Below are positions 22,503 through 23,388 of a DNA stretch of 23,388 nucleotides, in pieces (the first letter of the stretch is position 1; each line of letters begins with the position of its first letter). The notes beneath the pieces were generated by a model. The model saw nothing but the letters and a program-made list of their open reading frames with translations, was not told the DNA's origin and made no database searches. Origin of the DNA: Candidatus Poseidoniaceae archaeon (lineage in GTDB: Archaea; Thermoplasmatota; Poseidoniia; Poseidoniales; Poseidoniaceae); assembly GCA_030741455.1 (NCBI GenBank), contig JASLVI010000007.1:1-23388 (forward strand), read 5' to 3'. The position numbers and the translations under genes were made by a program.

Positions 22503-23388
22503 AGTGGATTTTGTGGTGCTTCCTTGGGCGCACTACTCGGCATTGAGTCAAGATCCTCAAAGGTGAGTTGGCCTGTATGAATTTCTTCAATCTCCTGAAG
22601 TCGTTCAGCCATTGGTTTACGGACAATGAATTCGATTCGACCCTTGCTCCGTGTTAAGTCATACGATAATGGGTCAAGTGATTCGATAACTTGTTGTTCA
22701 AATGATCGTTGGACTTTGCGACCTCTCCATGAAGAATAACCCCATTGGTAGGCGATTCCAACGATTGCTGCTCCGTAAAGAATTGCGATAAACGTTGTAG
22801 CAAATAATGCGGCATTACCTCCTCTTGCTTCTTCAAGTAGGTCTCGTCCAAGAAGGAAAATCAAACCAACACCGACCAATGGTTTGAGCAATGATTCCAC
22901 CCATTGGTCGATTGGAATTAATCGGCCTTTGGCTGGATCTACAAAGACAAGGTCGGTCTCAAAAGCGGTCGACAATACACCGACAAGTGCCAGTAGTGCA
23001 ATGTACAAAAGTGAAGAAAGAATCATTTCAGTTCCAAAGTTATCCAATTTGAAAATCCAATGGACGATCAAATAGGCAAACAAGCCCAAGAATACTCCAC
23101 GTGGAACCTTATGGAAGTGTTCGATATGTTGGGAGAATTCTGTATAATTGCGTTCTTGAGCTGGATTTCCTCGATGCGCTTGAGGAATGTGAATAATTTG
23201 CCAATGCATTGTTCGCTCGATAAAACTCATGATTCGAATGAGAATTCGTTGACGGATAAGGGCAAATTCAACAAAGAGTATGACTGGAAGTCCAAGCAGC
23301 ATAACAGGTAATGCAACGATGAATGCCAATGGGAAGATGAACAATGCAGGAAGGATAAGGAAGTGTGAAATCGAGAGCGGATTCAAGA
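22499..23388 (-). CDS. Multi-pass membrane protein, unknown function (5' end at or beyond window edge)
   Basis: At least 295 residues. The first in-window start is a TTG at 23386, two bases from the edge, so the true start may lie outside. Hydrophobic segments occur near 8-44 (probably two helices), 97-113, 119-142, 166-180 and 191-213, giving about six helices, followed by a basic region (SSWRGRKVQRSFEQQ) and a soluble tail containing EFIVRKPMAERLQEIEEIHTG and a proline-rich end. A segment between helices (FHKVPRGVF, then TDLVFVDPAKGRLIPIDQW) is conserved-looking but matches no family I recognise. Its stop overlaps the convergent subtilase stop by 4 nt. Confidence 0.75.
   Translation of the reverse strand, partial: LNPLSISHFLILPALFIFPLAFIVALPVMLLGLPVILFVEFALIRQRILIRIMSFIERTMHWQIIHIPQAHRGNPAQERNYTEFSQHIEHFHKVPRGVFLGLFAYLIVHWIFKLDNFGTEMILSSLLYIALLALVGVLSTAFETDLVFVDPAKGRLIPIDQWVESLLKPLVGVGLIFLLGRDLLEEARGGNAALFATTFIAILYGAAIVGIAYQWGYSSWRGRKVQRSFEQQVIESLDPLSYDLTRSKGRIEFIVRKPMAERLQEIEEIHTGQLTFEDLDSMPSSAPKEAPQNPL

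Noticed and set aside
1..23388. CRISPR arrays, insertion sequences, phage genes or att sites
   Set aside because: No spaced direct repeats, transposase, integrase or terminal inverted repeats were found by reading both strands. The two tRNA genes are not followed by a duplicated tRNA 3' end.

Overview
The window is archaeal. A plus-strand cluster encodes Rpo7 (RNA polymerase subunit E'), Spt4, ribosomal protein eS24 and ribosomal protein eS31. Other archaeal markers are a DtdA/GEK1-type D-aminoacyl-tRNA deacylase, an archaeal-type alanyl-tRNA synthetase, the tRNA-splicing ligase RtcB and an HVO_0476-type zinc-ribbon protein. The genome is very compact: convergent genes touch or overlap by a few bases, and several genes have clear GGAGG-type ribosome binding sites. 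Large secreted beta-propeller/Ig-like proteins and subtilisin-like proteases beside an otherwise euryarchaeal gene set suggest a Thermoplasmatota lineage, most likely marine Poseidoniia (Marine Group II or III). That placement is inference from gene content; no 16S or phylogeny is available.

Layout. Positions 1-4057 (-) hold the 5' three-quarters or more of a giant secreted protein with seven FG-GAP-like blades followed by CARDB/NEW3-like Ig domains; it runs off the left edge. Positions 4325-5604 (+) are the rpo7-spt4-rps24e-rps27ae transcription/translation operon. Positions 5583-6527 (-) encode a beta-propeller-like protein of unknown role. Positions 6594-8537 (+) encode DtdA and a proline dehydrogenase. 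Positions 8538-9329 (-) encode the zinc-ribbon protein, divergent from a SAM methyltransferase-like gene (9398-10114, +). Positions 10104-13405 (-) look like one operon, read in the order six-helix membrane protein, SufS-like cysteine desulfurase, membrane-anchored subtilase. Next come tRNA-Ser(GGA) and tRNA-Thr(GGT), then a 60-residue coiled-coil protein (+). RtcB (-) diverges from AlaS (+, probable TTG start). A Nudix hydrolase (-) diverges from a persulfide-dioxygenase-like metallo-beta-lactamase-fold protein and a large membrane-anchored secreted subtilase (+). A multi-pass membrane protein (-) runs to the right edge.

How the genes fit together. One theme is RNA and aminoacyl-tRNA maintenance (RtcB, AlaS, DtdA, two tRNAs, Rpo7/Spt4 and ribosomal proteins). 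A second is secretion and protein degradation (two S8 proteases, the giant propeller protein, proline catabolism), which fits a heterotroph living on proteins. A third, weaker theme is sulfur chemistry (cysteine desulfurase and a persulfide-dioxygenase-like protein). No mobile element, CRISPR array or phage gene was seen, and no gene-free stretch exceeds about 300 bases apart from the tRNA/leader block at 13406-13817, which is annotated below. The items most worth a second look are the membrane protein-desulfurase-subtilase operon, the loss of zinc-binding cysteines in Spt4 and in the AlaS N-terminus, and structured leaders or junction hairpins at several gene borders.
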